DNA of 64,000 bases from Rhodococcus opacus (lineage in GTDB: Bacteria; Actinomycetota; Actinomycetes; Mycobacteriales; Mycobacteriaceae), in contig NZ_JAAXPA010000019.1 of assembly GCF_012396235.1 (NCBI RefSeq), forward strand, positions 1 to 64,000. Reading direction: 5' to 3'. The notes under the pieces are model-generated. The model ran no database searches. It had not been told where the DNA came from and saw nothing but the letters and a program-made list of their open reading frames with translations. Both the position numbers and the translations under genes were made by a program. Of the stretch, positions 15,391-25,110 are shown one piece after another (position 1 is the stretch's first letter; the number at the start of each line of letters is the position of its first letter).

Positions 15391-17136
15391 TCAGCCCCTG
15401 ACGGTCTCGACGATCTCGCTCAGCGCGGACTCGGCGGCCACCTCGCGGCTCTCGCCGGTGAAGCGGTCGCGGACCTCCACCTTGCCCTCGCCCCAGCCGC
15501 GGCCGACGACCACGACGAGCGGGACACCGAGCAGTTCGGAGTCCTTGAACTTCACGCCGGGCGACGCCTTGCGATCGTCGAGGATCACCTCGAGACCGGC
15601 CTTGTCGAGTTCGGCGGCGAGTCCCTCGGCACCTTCCCGGGCGGTCTCGTCCTTGTTGGCGATCACCACGTGCACGTCGGCGGGCGACACCTCGGCCGGC
15701 CAGCGGAGGCCCTTCTCGTCGTGGTGCTGTTCCGCGATCACGGCGACGAGGCGGGAGACGCCCACGCCGTAGGACCCCATGGTCGGGCGGACGGGCTTGC
15801 CGTTCTCGCCGAGCACGTCCACGGAGAACACGTCGGTGTACTTGCGGCCGAGCTGGAAGACGTGACCGATCTCGATGCCCCGCGCCGCGACGAGCGCACC
15901 GGCGCCGTCGGGGGACGGGTCGCCGTCGCGGACCTCGGCGGCCTCGATGGTGCCGTCCGGGGTGAAGTCGCGGCCCGCGACGAGCCCCACCACGTGCTTG
16001 CCCTTCTCGTCGGCTCCGGTGATCCAGCTGGTGCCGTCCACGATTCGGGGGTCGACGAGGTAGCGAACTCCGTTGGCCTGCAGCGCCTTCGGTCCGACGT
16101 ATCCCTTGATCAGGAAGGGGTTGGCCGCGAAGTCGGCCTCGGTGAGCAGTTCGAACTCCGCGGGCTCGAGAGAGGCGCCGAGACGCTTGTCGTCCACCTC
16201 ACGGTCGCCGGGAACGCCGATGCCGAGCAGTTCCCACTTGCCACCGGGCTGCCGGGTCTTGACGAGGATGTTCTTCAGCGTGTCCGCGGCAGTGACGGTC
16301 CTGCCCAGGTCGGCGCCGTTGGCCCAGTCGACGAGCGTCGCGATCGTGGGGGTGTCCGGGGTGTCGTACACCTTCGCGGCGGGAAGTCCGTCGAACGGCA
16401 CCGGCTCGGGAGCCAGCGTCTTCACGGCCTCGACGTTGGCGGCGTAACCCGACTCGAGGCAGCGGACGTAGGTGTCCTCACCGATCTCGCTCTCCGCGAG
16501 GAACTCCTCCGATGCGCTGCCGCCCATCGCACCGGACGTCGCCGACACGATCACGTACTTGACGCCGAGCCGGGTGAAGATCCGCTCGTAGGCGTCGCGA
16601 TGCGCCCGGTACGACTCGGTGAGTCCCTCGTCGGTGAGGTCGAAGGAGTACGAGTCCTTCATGACGAACTCGCGGCCGCGGAGAATGCCTGCCCGCGGGC
16701 GCTCCTCGTCGCGGTACTTGGTCTGCACCTGGTACAGGGTGACCGGGAAATCCTTGTACGAGTTGTACTCCCCCTTGACGGTGAGCGCGAACAGTTCCTC
16801 GTGGGTGGGGCCGAGCAGGTAGTCGCCGCCCTTGCGGTCCTTCAGCCGGAACAGTCCGTCGCCGTACTCGGTCCAGCGGTTGGACGCCTCGTACGGTTCG
16901 CGCGGCAGGAGCGCGGGCAGGGAGATCTCCTGGGCACCGATGCCGTTCATCTCTTCCCGCACCACCCGCTCGACCTCACGCAGCACGCGCAGACCCAGTG
17001 GCAACCACGAGTAGACGCCGGGCGCGATGCGACGCACATAACCGGCGCGGACCAGCAGCTTGTGGCTGGGGACCTCGGCGTCGGCGGGGTCGTCGCGCAG
17101 AGTGCGGAGGAACAGGTGGGACAGGCGGGTAATCAC
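15391..17136 (-). CDS. proS: prolyl-tRNA synthetase (bacterial type)
   Basis: A 581-aa class II aminoacyl-tRNA synthetase that charges tRNA-Pro. Motif 1 ([20 protein letters not shown]), motif 2 ([20 protein letters not shown]) and motif 3 ([18 protein letters not shown]) are present. The insertion domain between motifs 2 and 3 (about residues 220-400), which edits mischarged Ala-tRNA, marks the bacterial type. The C-terminal anticodon-binding domain carries [19 protein letters not shown]. Leftward gene, divergent from yaaA. Order proS before the nusA operon matches M. tuberculosis. Confidence 0.97.
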   Translation of the reverse strand: MITRLSHLFLRTLRDDPADAEVPSHKLLVRAGYVRRIAPGVYSWLPLGLRVLREVERVVREEMNGIGAQEISLPALLPREPYEASNRWTEYGDGLFRLKDRKGGDYLLGPTHEELFALTVKGEYNSYKDFPVTLYQVQTKYRDEERPRAGILRGREFVMKDSYSFDLTDEGLTESYRAHRDAYERIFTRLGVKYVIVSATSGAMGGSASEEFLAESEIGEDTYVRCLESGYAANVEAVKTLAPEPVPFDGLPAAKVYDTPDTPTIATLVDWANGADLGRTVTAADTLKNILVKTRQPGGKWELLGIGVPGDREVDDKRLGASLEPAEFELLTEADFAANPFLIKGYVGPKALQANGVRYLVDPRIVDGTSWITGADEKGKHVVGLVAGRDFTPDGTIEAAEVRDGDPSPDGAGALVAARGIEIGHVFQLGRKYTDVFSVDVLGENGKPVRPTMGSYGVGVSRLVAVIAEQHHDEKGLRWPAEVSPADVHVVIANKDETAREGAEGLAAELDKAGLEVILDDRKASPGVKFKDSELLGVPLVVVVGRGWGEGKVEVRDRFTGESREVAAESALSEIVETVRG

Positions 17137-17192
17137 GGGATACCAGAATAGTCGGCTGGGACGGGGACGGGCGCGTCGGTAGGGTTTCGTGC

Positions 17193-17936
17193 GTGCTGGT
17201 GCTACTTCCTCCCTCCGAAACCAAGTCCGACGGCGGCGCCGACGCGCCCCTCGACCTGGCCGAGCTATCGATGCCGCAGCTCACCGAAACCCGCGAAGTG
17301 CTGGTCCAGGCGCTGGTCGCGCTGGCGGCAGACGGGGAGGCGTCGCAGCTCGCGCTCGGCCTCGGCCCCACCCAGGCCGACGAGATCGAGCGCAACGCCA
17401 AACTATGGGTCTCCCCCACCCGGCCCGCACTCGAGCGCTACACCGGTGTGCTGTTCGACGCGCTCGACGCGAAGTCGTTCACCAAGGCGCAGAAGTCCAA
17501 GGCGCTGTCGCGGCTGGCAATGGGGTCCGCGCTGTTCGGTGCGGTGCGCGCGGGTGACCTGATCCCCGCCTACCGATTGTCGGGCGGATCGAAGCTCCCG
17601 GGGCTGGGCACTCTCCGCGCGTTGTGGAAACCGGAACTGAGCCGGGCGATCGCCGCGGAAGCGGACGGCCTCGTCGTCGACCTGCGGTCGGGGACGTACC
17701 AGCAACTCGGACCGATCCCCGAGGCCGTGATCGCCACCGTCCTCACCGAGAAGCCGGACGGCACCCGCACCGTCGTCAGTCATTTCAACAAACACCACAA
17801 GGGTCTGCTGGCGCGTGCGCTCACCGTCTCCCGCGCCGAACCCCAGGACGTGCGCGGGGTGGCGCGGGTGGCGTCGAAGGCGGGCCTGCGCGTCGAGGTG
17901 GCGTCGGACCGCGAGCTGATCATCCTCACCGACTGA
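17193..17936 (+). CDS. yaaA: YaaA family peroxide-stress protein
   Basis: A 247-aa cytoplasmic protein of the YaaA (DUF328) family. It begins LLPPSETK, the family signature, and has the conserved segments [31 protein letters not shown] and the basic SHFNKHHKG. In E. coli the family limits iron-driven oxidative damage and binds DNA. GTG start at 17193. A 46-bp perfect palindrome begins at the base after its stop. Confidence 0.9.
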   Translation: MLVLLPPSETKSDGGADAPLDLAELSMPQLTETREVLVQALVALAADGEASQLALGLGPTQADEIERNAKLWVSPTRPALERYTGVLFDALDAKSFTKAQKSKALSRLAMGSALFGAVRAGDLIPAYRLSGGSKLPGLGTLRALWKPELSRAIAAEADGLVVDLRSGTYQQLGPIPEAVIATVLTEKPDGTRTVVSHFNKHHKGLLARALTVSRAEPQDVRGVARVASKAGLRVEVASDRELIILTD

Positions 17937-17982
17937 CCTGTGAGTACTTATTAACCGCCGGCGGTTAATAAGTACTCACAGG
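17937..17982. terminator. 46-bp perfect palindrome, bidirectional terminator
   Basis: Two 23-nt arms with no spacer; the left arm begins CCTGTGAGTACTTATTAACC and ends GCC, and the right arm is its exact reverse complement. It lies exactly between the convergent yaaA (stop at 17934-17936) and the universal stress gene (ends 17987). The AT-rich inner part is unlike the genome around it. Confidence 0.85.
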
Positions 17983-17986
17983 GGCT

Positions 17987-18373
17987 TTATTCGGGCTTGA
18001 CTGCCAGGACCGGTTTGCGGCAGGACAGCAGCAGGCGCTGGGCGGTGCTGCCCATCAGGAGCTTCCCGACCGGGGTGCGGTCGCGGATGCCGATCACGAG
18101 CAGTTCCGCGCTTGGCGCCGTCATGGCCTCGAGAATCACGTCGACGGTCTCGTCTCCCACGATCTGCCGGACCTCGTGGTCGACCCCGCTCGCGGCCAGC
18201 TTGCCTTCGAGTTCCTCCAGGTGGGCGTTGTCGGCGAACGACTGGTCGGCGAGGGAGTCGCCCTTCGACGTGTTGATCACGAGCAGCGACGTACCGCGCA
18301 GCTGCGCCTCCGCGACGCCGTGTTCGAGGGCCGCCGCTCCGAACTGGTCGGGGGTGTATCCGACGACGATCAT
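17987..18373 (-). CDS. universal stress protein (UspA family)
   Basis: A 128-aa UspA-fold protein. It starts [20 protein letters not shown]; the ATP-binding motif appears as [20 protein letters not shown] followed by [13 protein letters not shown], close to G-2x-G-9x-G(S/T). The start codon overlaps the tctA stop by 4 nt, so it belongs to the tctCBA operon. A Usp domain tied to a tripartite transporter is a known association and may sense energy state. Confidence 0.9.
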   Translation of the reverse strand: MIVVGYTPDQFGAAALEHGVAEAQLRGTSLLVINTSKGDSLADQSFADNAHLEELEGKLAASGVDHEVRQIVGDETVDVILEAMTAPSAELLVIGIRDRTPVGKLLMGSTAQRLLLSCRKPVLAVKPE

Positions 18374-19929
18374 GCGTGTGCCTTCTCTCTGGTGTCGGTG
18401 GAGTCGCCACCGGCCGGTCCGTCGGGGAAATCGGGCGCCGCGACGGGGTAGTGCGCGCGGACGACCTTGGCGACGAGGGGTGCGATGAGGAGCACTGCGA
18501 TCACGATATAGACGATGATCGCGACGGGCTCGGTGAACAGGCTGCCCCAGTCACCGCCACCGAGCTGCAGGCTCTGCCGCAGTTGGCGTTCGATGCGCGG
18601 TCCGAGGATGACGCCGATGATGAGCGGCAGCACCGGCAGCCCGAACCTCCGCATCATCAGACCCATCAGTCCGAACGTCAGCAGCAGCGCGAGGTCGAGC
18701 CACTGGAGGTTGACGGCGAACGCGCCCAGCGCGGCGAAGAACAGGATGCCCGCGTAGAGGTAGGGGCGCGGCGTGCGGAGCAGCTTCGCCCACAGCGGTG
18801 CGAGCGGAAGGTTGAGCACCAGGAGCAGGAAGTTGCCGATGAACAGGCTCGCGATCAGCGTCCAGATCAGCAGCGGTTCCTTCTCGAACAGTGTCGGTCC
18901 CGGCTGGATTCCGTACGACACGAATGCCGTCAGCATGACCGCGGCCGTGGCGTTGGTCGGCAGGCCCAGCGACAGCATCGGCACGAGTGTGCCCGCCGCG
19001 GACGCGTTGTTGGCGGCCTCGGGACCGGCGACACCTTCGATGGCGCCCTTGCCGAATTCGTCCTTGTGCTTCGACAGCTTCTTCTCGGTGATGTAGGAGA
19101 GGAAGGTGGGCAGTTCGGCACCGCCTGCGGGAAGTGCGCCGAACGGGAACCCGTAGGCGGTGCCCCGCAACCACGGCTTCCACGAACGTTTCCAGTCGCT
19201 CTTGCCCATCCACGGCCTGCCGACGGGAATGACCTCGGCCGGCTTGCGGCGGAGGTGAGCGGCCACCCAGAGGGCCTCACCGAGTGCGAACACGGCGACC
19301 GCGACGACGACGATGTCGATCCCGTCGGACAGCTGCGGGATGCCGAACGTGGCACGCGGCTGGCCGGTGAGGAAGTCGATGCCGACCAACCCGATCGCGA
19401 GACCGAGCAGCAGGGAGATGCATCCGCGGAGCTTCGAGGTTCCGAGGACGGCCGTGACGGCCACGAGGGCGAGCAGCATGATCGCGAGGTAGGACGGGGC
19501 TCCGAGGGTGACCGCGAAACTCGACACCATGGGCGCGAACAGCACCAGGAGCATCGTGCCGATCGACCCGGCGACGAACGACCCGATCGCGGCGGTCGCC
19601 AGGGCCTGCGCGGCCCTGCCGGCTTTCGCCATCTTGTTGCCCTCGATCGCCGTGATCACCGACGACGACTCCCCCGGCGTGTTCAGCAGGATCGACGTCG
19701 TCGACCCGCCGTACATGCCGCCGTAGTAGATGCCGGCGAACATGATGAACGCTGCGCTCGGGCTGACGTTGTAGGTGACGGGAAGCAGGAGTGCCACGGT
19801 CATGGCCGGTCCGATGCCCGGGAGGACGCCGACCGCCGTGCCGAGAAGGACGCCGATGCACGCGTAGAGCAGATTCATGGGGGTGGCTGCTTGCTCGAAC
19901 CCCTGCAGCAGCCAGTTCAGATTGTCCAT
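18370..19929 (-). CDS. tctA: tripartite tricarboxylate transporter, TctA subunit
   Basis: A 519-aa integral membrane protein with about 12 helices, the large channel subunit of the TTT family for sodium-coupled uptake of citrate-like carboxylates. The family motif [15 protein letters not shown] is near residue 33, with [20 protein letters not shown] near 70 and a second related repeat ([17 protein letters not shown]) at about 270. It starts one base after the tctB stop. The operon tctC-tctB-tctA-usp faces a CitA/CitB-type two-component system. Confidence 0.95.
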   Translation of the reverse strand: MDNLNWLLQGFEQAATPMNLLYACIGVLLGTAVGVLPGIGPAMTVALLLPVTYNVSPSAAFIMFAGIYYGGMYGGSTTSILLNTPGESSSVITAIEGNKMAKAGRAAQALATAAIGSFVAGSIGTMLLVLFAPMVSSFAVTLGAPSYLAIMLLALVAVTAVLGTSKLRGCISLLLGLAIGLVGIDFLTGQPRATFGIPQLSDGIDIVVVAVAVFALGEALWVAAHLRRKPAEVIPVGRPWMGKSDWKRSWKPWLRGTAYGFPFGALPAGGAELPTFLSYITEKKLSKHKDEFGKGAIEGVAGPEAANNASAAGTLVPMLSLGLPTNATAAVMLTAFVSYGIQPGPTLFEKEPLLIWTLIASLFIGNFLLLVLNLPLAPLWAKLLRTPRPYLYAGILFFAALGAFAVNLQWLDLALLLTFGLMGLMMRRFGLPVLPLIIGVILGPRIERQLRQSLQLGGGDWGSLFTEPVAIIVYIVIAVLLIAPLVAKVVRAHYPVAAPDFPDGPAGGDSTDTREKAHA

Positions 19930-19930
19930 G

Positions 19931-20470
19931 TCAGAGAATTCCGTCCAGAATGCCTGCGGGCAGCGGTATTCCGAGCCCGACGTAGAACGCGTAGAAGCTG
20001 CCGAATCCGAGCACGGCCCCGATGGCGATGTTCCGCACCCAGTGCCGGCTGCCCAGAATGGTTGCGGACCCGGCGAACAGGATGGTGCCGATGATCGCCC
20101 AGCCCAGGAAGTCGACGAGCGCGATGGTCACCACGAACAACCCGACGAGCAGGCCCACCGTCTTCCAGTCGCCCGGGGATTCCGGATCGACGTCTTCGCC
20201 GCTGTCGGCTTCCCCGGTGGAGCCCCTCATGATCGCGACGGCGAGCAGCACGGCGAAGACCAGCAGTCCCCCACCGATGACGAGCGGGAACAGTCGCGGA
20301 CCCACCGGGTCGACCTTCGCGAAGCCGTCGCTGAGCGACAGTGCGTCGACGATGAGGAACACCCCGATCACGGCCATCACCGCGCAGACGATGAACTGTG
20401 CGTAGTCCCTCCGCTTCGGCGCCGGCGCCGTGTCCGCGGAAACGGCGGACGGTTCTGCGGGCGCGGTCAT
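19931..20470 (-). CDS. tctB: tripartite tricarboxylate transporter, TctB subunit
   Basis: A 179-aa small membrane subunit with four predicted helices ([60 protein letters not shown] and the C-terminal [20 protein letters not shown]) and the RLFPLVIG motif common to TctB. Its start overlaps the tctC stop by 4 nt. Confidence 0.92.
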   Translation of the reverse strand: MTAPAEPSAVSADTAPAPKRRDYAQFIVCAVMAVIGVFLIVDALSLSDGFAKVDPVGPRLFPLVIGGGLLVFAVLLAVAIMRGSTGEADSGEDVDPESPGDWKTVGLLVGLFVVTIALVDFLGWAIIGTILFAGSATILGSRHWVRNIAIGAVLGFGSFYAFYVGLGIPLPAGILDGIL

Positions 20471-21456
20471 GTCAGCCCCAATTCGGCCAGGGTGGACGAG
20501 ACCCGCTCGTCCTGGTCCCGGAGGAACTGCTCGAACTCCGGTCCCGTCGTGAAGGCGTCACTCCAACCGTTCTTCACCAGGGCCTCCTTCCATTCCGGTG
20601 TGTCGTGCAACTTTTCGAGCGCCTCGACCATGTCGGCCTTGGCACCGTCGGACAGTCCGGGCGGCGCCAGGATTCCCCGCCAGTTGGTGAAGGTGAGGTC
20701 CACCCCGGCCTCCGTGAGTGTCGGCGCGTCGATACCTTCGACCCGCTCGTTCCCCGACACCGCGAGGACCCGGACCTGGCCTGCCTCGATCTGGTCGACG
20801 TACTCGCCGAGTCCCGACGTGCCCGCGGTGATCTTCTGGCCGAGAAGGGCCGTCAGCAGGTCGCCACCGCCGTCGTAGGACACGTAGTTCACCGCGTTCG
20901 GGTCCACTCCGACCGCGCGCGCCGTCTCCATCGGGAACAGGTGGTCCGGCCCGCCGGGCGAGGACCCGCCGCCGATGGTGATCGACGCCGGGTCGGCGCG
21001 CCATGCGGCCACGAAGTCGTCGATGGTCTGCAACGGTGAATCCGCGGGCACGAGGATGCCCTCCTGCTCCTCGACCACCTTGGCCAGCGCGGTCGCCTCG
21101 GACACGCGCGCGGTGGATCCGTTGGTGTAGCCGGCACCGACGACACCCAGGCCCATCATCATCATGAGGTCGTCGTTGCCGGCCTCGTTCATCAGCCTGG
21201 CCATCGCGACCGTTCCACCTGCGCCGATCACGTTGAAGACCTCGACGCGGCCGGTGATGCCCTCGTCTTCCATGATCTTCACCGCGGTGCGCGCCGTGAG
21301 GTCGTAGCCGCCGCCCGGACTGTTCGGAACCATCATCCGCACCCTGTGCAGGCCCTCGTCCTCGCCGCGGGTGACCCCGCAGCCGGCCACGAGGAGGCCT
21401 ACGAGCGCGAGCAGGAGCAGCGCGCGTACCCTGCTCCCGCTACCTGTTCTCGACAT
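20467..21456 (-). CDS. tctC: tripartite tricarboxylate transporter substrate-binding lipoprotein TctC
   Basis: A 329-aa extracytoplasmic binding protein. The signal peptide ends in lipobox LLVAGC, so it is lipid-anchored. Typical Bug/TctC segments are RMMVPNSPGGGYDLTAR, INVxGAGG-like VFNVIGAGGTVAMARL, and VSYDGGGDLLTALLGQKI. Ligand is probably a di- or tricarboxylate. First gene of tctCBA-usp; the 67-nt gap to the divergent kinase must hold both promoters. Confidence 0.94.
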   Translation of the reverse strand: MSRTGSGSRVRALLLLALVGLLVAGCGVTRGEDEGLHRVRMMVPNSPGGGYDLTARTAVKIMEDEGITGRVEVFNVIGAGGTVAMARLMNEAGNDDLMMMMGLGVVGAGYTNGSTARVSEATALAKVVEEQEGILVPADSPLQTIDDFVAAWRADPASITIGGGSSPGGPDHLFPMETARAVGVDPNAVNYVSYDGGGDLLTALLGQKITAGTSGLGEYVDQIEAGQVRVLAVSGNERVEGIDAPTLTEAGVDLTFTNWRGILAPPGLSDGAKADMVEALEKLHDTPEWKEALVKNGWSDAFTTGPEFEQFLRDQDERVSSTLAELGLT

Positions 21457-21506
21457 CGTTCCTCATTTCGCCATGAATGTGATCTTCCGCAATACTGAAC
21501 CTCAGG

Positions 21507-21522
21507 GGTGATGCACGTCACC
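21507..21522. promoter_or_regulatory. possible Crp/GlxR-type site
   Basis: GGTGATGCACGTCACC has the form GGTGA-N6-TCACC, close to the actinobacterial Crp/GlxR consensus TGTGA-N6-TCACA. It sits in the tctC/kinase divergent region, immediately before the ATG used here for the kinase. Two of ten consensus bases differ, so this is tentative. Confidence 0.35.
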
Positions 21523-21523
21523 T

Positions 21524-23140
21524 ATGCGAACGAAACGGAACTTAAGTTCATTGTGGTCACCACTTCATCCCCGCGTGCGTAGCCTCGCGGGCCAGGTCCT
21601 GCTCCTCCAGCTCGTCGTCGTCGGCGTCGTGCTGCTCGCGGTAGCCGCCGTGTCGGTGCACCAGTCGACCGTGGAGTTCCGTGACCTCCAGGGGCAGCGC
21701 ATGATCGCGGTCGCCGAGAACGTGGCGTCGACGCCGGTGGTGCGCGACCAGCTGTCGGACCGCTCGGTCGAGCGCGTGCTGGCGCCCGAGGTCGATCGCG
21801 CCGTCAACCTGTCGGGCGCCACACTCGCCGAGATCGTCGCGCCGAACGGGGCGGTGACCGTGTCGTCCGATCCGACGCGGCTCGGGGTGCCCGCGGAACT
21901 CGGCGCCAGCGATGTGATGACCGGGCGGGCCTGGTCGGGCGACGTCGACGTCGACGGACGCCGCGCCATCGTCGGACACGTCCCGATCCTGTCCGCCACC
22001 GGGGACGTCCTCGCGGTCGTCTCGGTCAGCGACGACTACCCGTCGGTCTGGGATCTGCTCAGCAGCGCCGGGGCGCGCCTGCTCCTGTATCTCGGAATCG
22101 GTGCCGGTCTCGGGCTTCTCGGCTCGTGGCTGCTGTCCCGCCGGATCAAGACCCACACCCGTGGACTCGAAATCGCCGAGATCGCAAGCCTTGCCGACCA
22201 TCGCGAGGCCCTGTTGCACAGCATTCGCGAGGGTGTGGTCGCGGTGAACCCCGACGGGGTGATCACCGTGCTCAACGACAGCGCCCAGGAACTTCTCGAC
22301 CTCCCCGACGACGCCGTCGGCCGACACGTCGACGACGTCGCGCTCGACCCCGCCGTCCGGCAGTACCTCCTCAACGGGGAGGACGGCCGCGACGTGGTGC
22401 TGTCGACGTCGTCGCGCATGCTCGCGCTGAGCCGGCGAGCAGCCACCAGCCAGGGGCACAAGATCGGCACCGTCACCACGATGCGCGACAGCACCGAACT
22501 GGCGTCCATGCAGAGCCAGCTGTCGTCGCACAAGAGTGTCACCGACACCCTGCGCGCGCAGACGCACGAGTTCGCCAACCAGCTGCACACGATCTCGGGT
22601 CTGACGCAGCTCGGCGACTACGACGCCGTCACCGAATTCGTCGGCACCCTCACCCGCCGTCGAGCGGAGATCAGTGACGCTGTCACACAACGCATCTCGG
22701 ATCCGGCCGTCGCCGCGCTGCTGATCGCGAAGACGTCGCTCGCCGCCGAGACCGGGGTGTCGCTGACATTGGAACCCGACTCGCACCTGCACGCCCTCGA
22801 CCCCGAGCTCGCCACCGACGTGATCACCGTCCTCGGCAACCTCATCGACAACGCCGTCGACGTGTCCGAGGGCGGCCGGGACGCGCGGATCTCGATCCGG
22901 ATCACCGACGACGACGGCATTCTCATCGAGGTCGCCGATTCCGGCCCCGGCGTTCCCGAGACGATGCGGGAGGAGATCTTCTCGCGCGGTGTCACGTCGA
23001 AGCCGGGCACACCCGGTGGCCGCGGAATCGGGCTCGCCCTGGTCCGTCTCGTCAGCTCCCAGCACGGCGGCTCCGCGGCCGTCTCGGACGCACCCGGCAC
23101 CGGTGGTGCCTTGTTCACCGTCCACGTTCCGCGTAGCTAG
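21524..23140 (+). CDS. CitA/DpiB-type sensor histidine kinase
   Basis: A 538-aa membrane kinase. Helix 1 (QVLLLQLVVVGVVLLAVAAV) and helix 2 (LLLYLGIGAGLGLLGSWLL, near residue 185) enclose an extracytoplasmic PAS-like sensor domain. A cytoplasmic PAS (REGVVAVNPDGVITVLNDSA), the His box RAQTHEFANQLHTISGL and an ATPase domain with NLIDNAVD, DSGPGVP and GGRGIGLALV follow. It should sense a carboxylate and phosphorylate the next gene's product to switch on tctCBA. ATG 21524 has no clear ribosome site; GTG 21575 is an alternative. Confidence 0.92.
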   Translation: MRTKRNLSSLWSPLHPRVRSLAGQVLLLQLVVVGVVLLAVAAVSVHQSTVEFRDLQGQRMIAVAENVASTPVVRDQLSDRSVERVLAPEVDRAVNLSGATLAEIVAPNGAVTVSSDPTRLGVPAELGASDVMTGRAWSGDVDVDGRRAIVGHVPILSATGDVLAVVSVSDDYPSVWDLLSSAGARLLLYLGIGAGLGLLGSWLLSRRIKTHTRGLEIAEIASLADHREALLHSIREGVVAVNPDGVITVLNDSAQELLDLPDDAVGRHVDDVALDPAVRQYLLNGEDGRDVVLSTSSRMLALSRRAATSQGHKIGTVTTMRDSTELASMQSQLSSHKSVTDTLRAQTHEFANQLHTISGLTQLGDYDAVTEFVGTLTRRRAEISDAVTQRISDPAVAALLIAKTSLAAETGVSLTLEPDSHLHALDPELATDVITVLGNLIDNAVDVSEGGRDARISIRITDDDGILIEVADSGPGVPETMREEIFSRGVTSKPGTPGGRGIGLALVRLVSSQHGGSAAVSDAPGTGGALFTVHVPRS

Positions 23141-23164
23141 ACTCTCCGATCATGACGGGACGGC

Positions 23165-23845
23165 GTGGCGATGTATGAGGTCCTGGTCGTCGACGACGAC
23201 TTCATGGTCGCGGAGATCCACCGCCGATTCGTCGACAAGACACCGGGGTTCACCACCGTCGGGGTGGCGCGTACCGCCGCCGAGGCCCTCGAATCGGTGC
23301 GCACCGCACACCCCGACCTCGTGCTCCTCGACGTGTACCTGCCGGACATGTCCGGCCTCGACGTCCTGCAACAACTGCGCGCGGAGGGCAACGCGGTCGG
23401 CGTCATCATGATCACCGCCGCCCGGGAGATCGACACCGTCAGCCGCGCGCTACACGGCGGCGCCTCCGATTATCTGGTCAAACCGTTCGACTACACGCAG
23501 CTGCAGGAAAAACTCGAGAACTTCCGCCGCCGCGCCCGCGCCCTCGAATCACAGTCCGGCGCAGACCAATCCCTGATCGACTCCCTGTTCGGGGGCAAGG
23601 GCAAGAATCCGGAACCGAGCCGGCTCCCCAAGGGGCTCAGCGCCGAAACCGGTCGCCTGGTGCTCGACATCCTGCGGTCGAAGGGCGAGCTGTCGTCGAC
23701 CGAATGCGCCGAACTCGCCGGACTGTCCCGGGTCAGCGTGCGCCGTTACCTCGAGCACTACCTGTCCGAGGGTCTACTGGAGGTCCGGCTCGAATACGGG
23801 GGCGCGGGCAGGCCCGTCCGCCGGTACCGGCCTGCCCCACGCTGA
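23165..23845 (+). CDS. CitB/DpiA-type response regulator
   Basis: A 226-aa regulator. Receiver domain at residues 1-125 with acidic pair VVDDDFMV, phospho-acceptor Asp in DLVLLDVYLPDMSG, Thr in MITAAR and Lys in YLVKPFDY. The C-terminal DNA-binding domain has GELSSTECAELAGLSRVSV. It lies 24 nt after the cognate kinase. GTG 23165 or ATG 23171 may be the start. Confidence 0.93.
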   Translation: MAMYEVLVVDDDFMVAEIHRRFVDKTPGFTTVGVARTAAEALESVRTAHPDLVLLDVYLPDMSGLDVLQQLRAEGNAVGVIMITAAREIDTVSRALHGGASDYLVKPFDYTQLQEKLENFRRRARALESQSGADQSLIDSLFGGKGKNPEPSRLPKGLSAETGRLVLDILRSKGELSSTECAELAGLSRVSVRRYLEHYLSEGLLEVRLEYGGAGRPVRRYRPAPR

Positions 23846-23854
23846 CACGGTCGG

Positions 23855-24622
23855 TCAGGATCGGGTGCAGGCGCCGGCGAGGGCGAACGGTGTCGAGTCG
23901 CCGGCACCGCGACGCTCCGCGCGGTCCAGCAGGGCGATCGTTCCGGAACCGAACGTCGGCGAGTAGGACACCGAGTCGGTGCACCCGCCGTGGTCGAGGC
24001 CGCCGACGAGGGCGACGACCCGCGAACCCGTGATCCACGGGCCGCCGCTCGTTCCCTCGCCCAGCCCGTCGCAGACCACCGTGGGGTAGCTGTCCGTCGA
24101 CGTGGTCGCGGCGGTGCACGACACCGGACCGTCACCGAGGGTCGGATAGCCGGTCACGGCCACGGTTGTCGCGGGTTCGGGCGCGGACGCCAACTCGAAT
24201 CCCCTACCGACCACCGATTCGACGGACGCCGGCACAGTGGTTCCGCTCGGGGCCACCCGGAGAACGGCGTAGTCGTGCTGCGGGTCCTGCGACTCCAGCC
24301 AAGCGGGGTCGACGTAGATCTGGGACACCGTCCACAGTCCGAACGGGGACACGCCACGATCGAATCCGGGTGCGAACGACAGCGCACCCCCGGACCCTGC
24401 GATGCAGTGAGCGGCAGTGAGCACGAGGTCGCCGTCCGCGCTGTCCAGAACCGATCCGGTGCAGACGTGGAGCGGTGTGCCGGCCAGGAACAGCGGGCCG
24501 ACGCGAGGATCCGGTGCGTCGGGCGCAGGCGCGGCGGCGGCCGAACCCCCGGCTACGCAGGAAGCCAGGAGCAGGACCACCGCGGCTGCCCCCGTGACGG
24601 ACGAGCGGGAGGGCGTGACCAC
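23855..24622 (-). CDS. secreted trypsin-like serine protease
   Basis: A 255-aa exported S1-family protease. A signal peptide (TGAAAVVLLLASCVAGGSAA) is followed by the full catalytic triad: His in VLTAAHCIAG, Asp in QHDYAVLRV and Ser in GEGTSGGPWI. Cysteine pairs CTGS/AAHC and CTAA/VVCDG fit usual disulfides, with a third near the end (GGCTDS, ACTRS). The hydrophobic signal includes LLLASC, which could alternatively act as a lipobox. GTG start at 24622. No propeptide cleavage site is obvious. Confidence 0.9.
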   Translation of the reverse strand: MVTPSRSSVTGAAAVVLLLASCVAGGSAAAAPAPDAPDPRVGPLFLAGTPLHVCTGSVLDSADGDLVLTAAHCIAGSGGALSFAPGFDRGVSPFGLWTVSQIYVDPAWLESQDPQHDYAVLRVAPSGTTVPASVESVVGRGFELASAPEPATTVAVTGYPTLGDGPVSCTAATTSTDSYPTVVCDGLGEGTSGGPWITGSRVVALVGGLDHGGCTDSVSYSPTFGSGTIALLDRAERRGAGDSTPFALAGACTRS

Positions 24623-24682
24623 AGGATCATCATGCTCCGCTCGTCGCGCTCGGGTAGGCCGATTTCTGCTACCGGCCGCCGG

Positions 24683-25054
24683 TCAGCTGCGTGGCGGAAG
24701 CTGCTGCAGCGCCCACTCGTTGCCGTCGGGATCGGCGAAGTAAACGAAGCGCCCCCACGCCAGGTCCTGCACCTCGCTGACGGGAACGCCGCGGGCCGAC
24801 AGCTCGGCGTGGGCGGCATCGGCGTCGTCGATGACGATCTGCAACCCGTGCACCGAGCCGGGCGGGGTGTCGACCAGGCCCTCACCGACGGCGATCGAGC
24901 ACGCCGACCCGGGCGGTGTGAGCTGGACGAAACGCACGTTCTCGTTCACGCGGTGGTCGTGATCGACGACGAAGCCGACCTGGTCGGCGTAAAACGTCTT
25001 GGCCCGGTCCACGTCGGACACCGGCAGGATGATCAGCTCGATTTTGTAATCCAT
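24683..25054 (-). CDS. glyoxalase/VOC superfamily protein
   Basis: A 123-aa protein of the vicinal oxygen chelate fold. It opens IELIILPVSDVDRAKTFYAD and closes VYFADPDGNEWALQQL, the two ends typical of the family. One domain with two beta-alpha-beta-beta-beta units. Possible roles are glyoxalase, dioxygenase or resistance protein; no specific ligand set can be assigned. It stands alone, upstream of the protease gene on the same strand. Confidence 0.85.
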   Translation of the reverse strand: MDYKIELIILPVSDVDRAKTFYADQVGFVVDHDHRVNENVRFVQLTPPGSACSIAVGEGLVDTPPGSVHGLQIVIDDADAAHAELSARGVPVSEVQDLAWGRFVYFADPDGNEWALQQLPPRS

Positions 25055-25110
25055 GACCGGATGCTATAGACGGCGTCCGACAACCGGGCCGAAACCGGGC
25101 CGGACCGCGT

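Noticed and set aside
13730-15772. A 680-codon open frame on the plus strand
   Set aside because: It runs antisense to the acyl-CoA dehydrogenase and proS genes, whose protein families are clear. Its composition is that of a high-GC shadow frame.
25078-25104. Terminator hairpin after the EfpA gene
   Set aside because: The GGGCC-rich stretch is a direct repeat (ACCGGGCCG twice), not a convincing inverted repeat.
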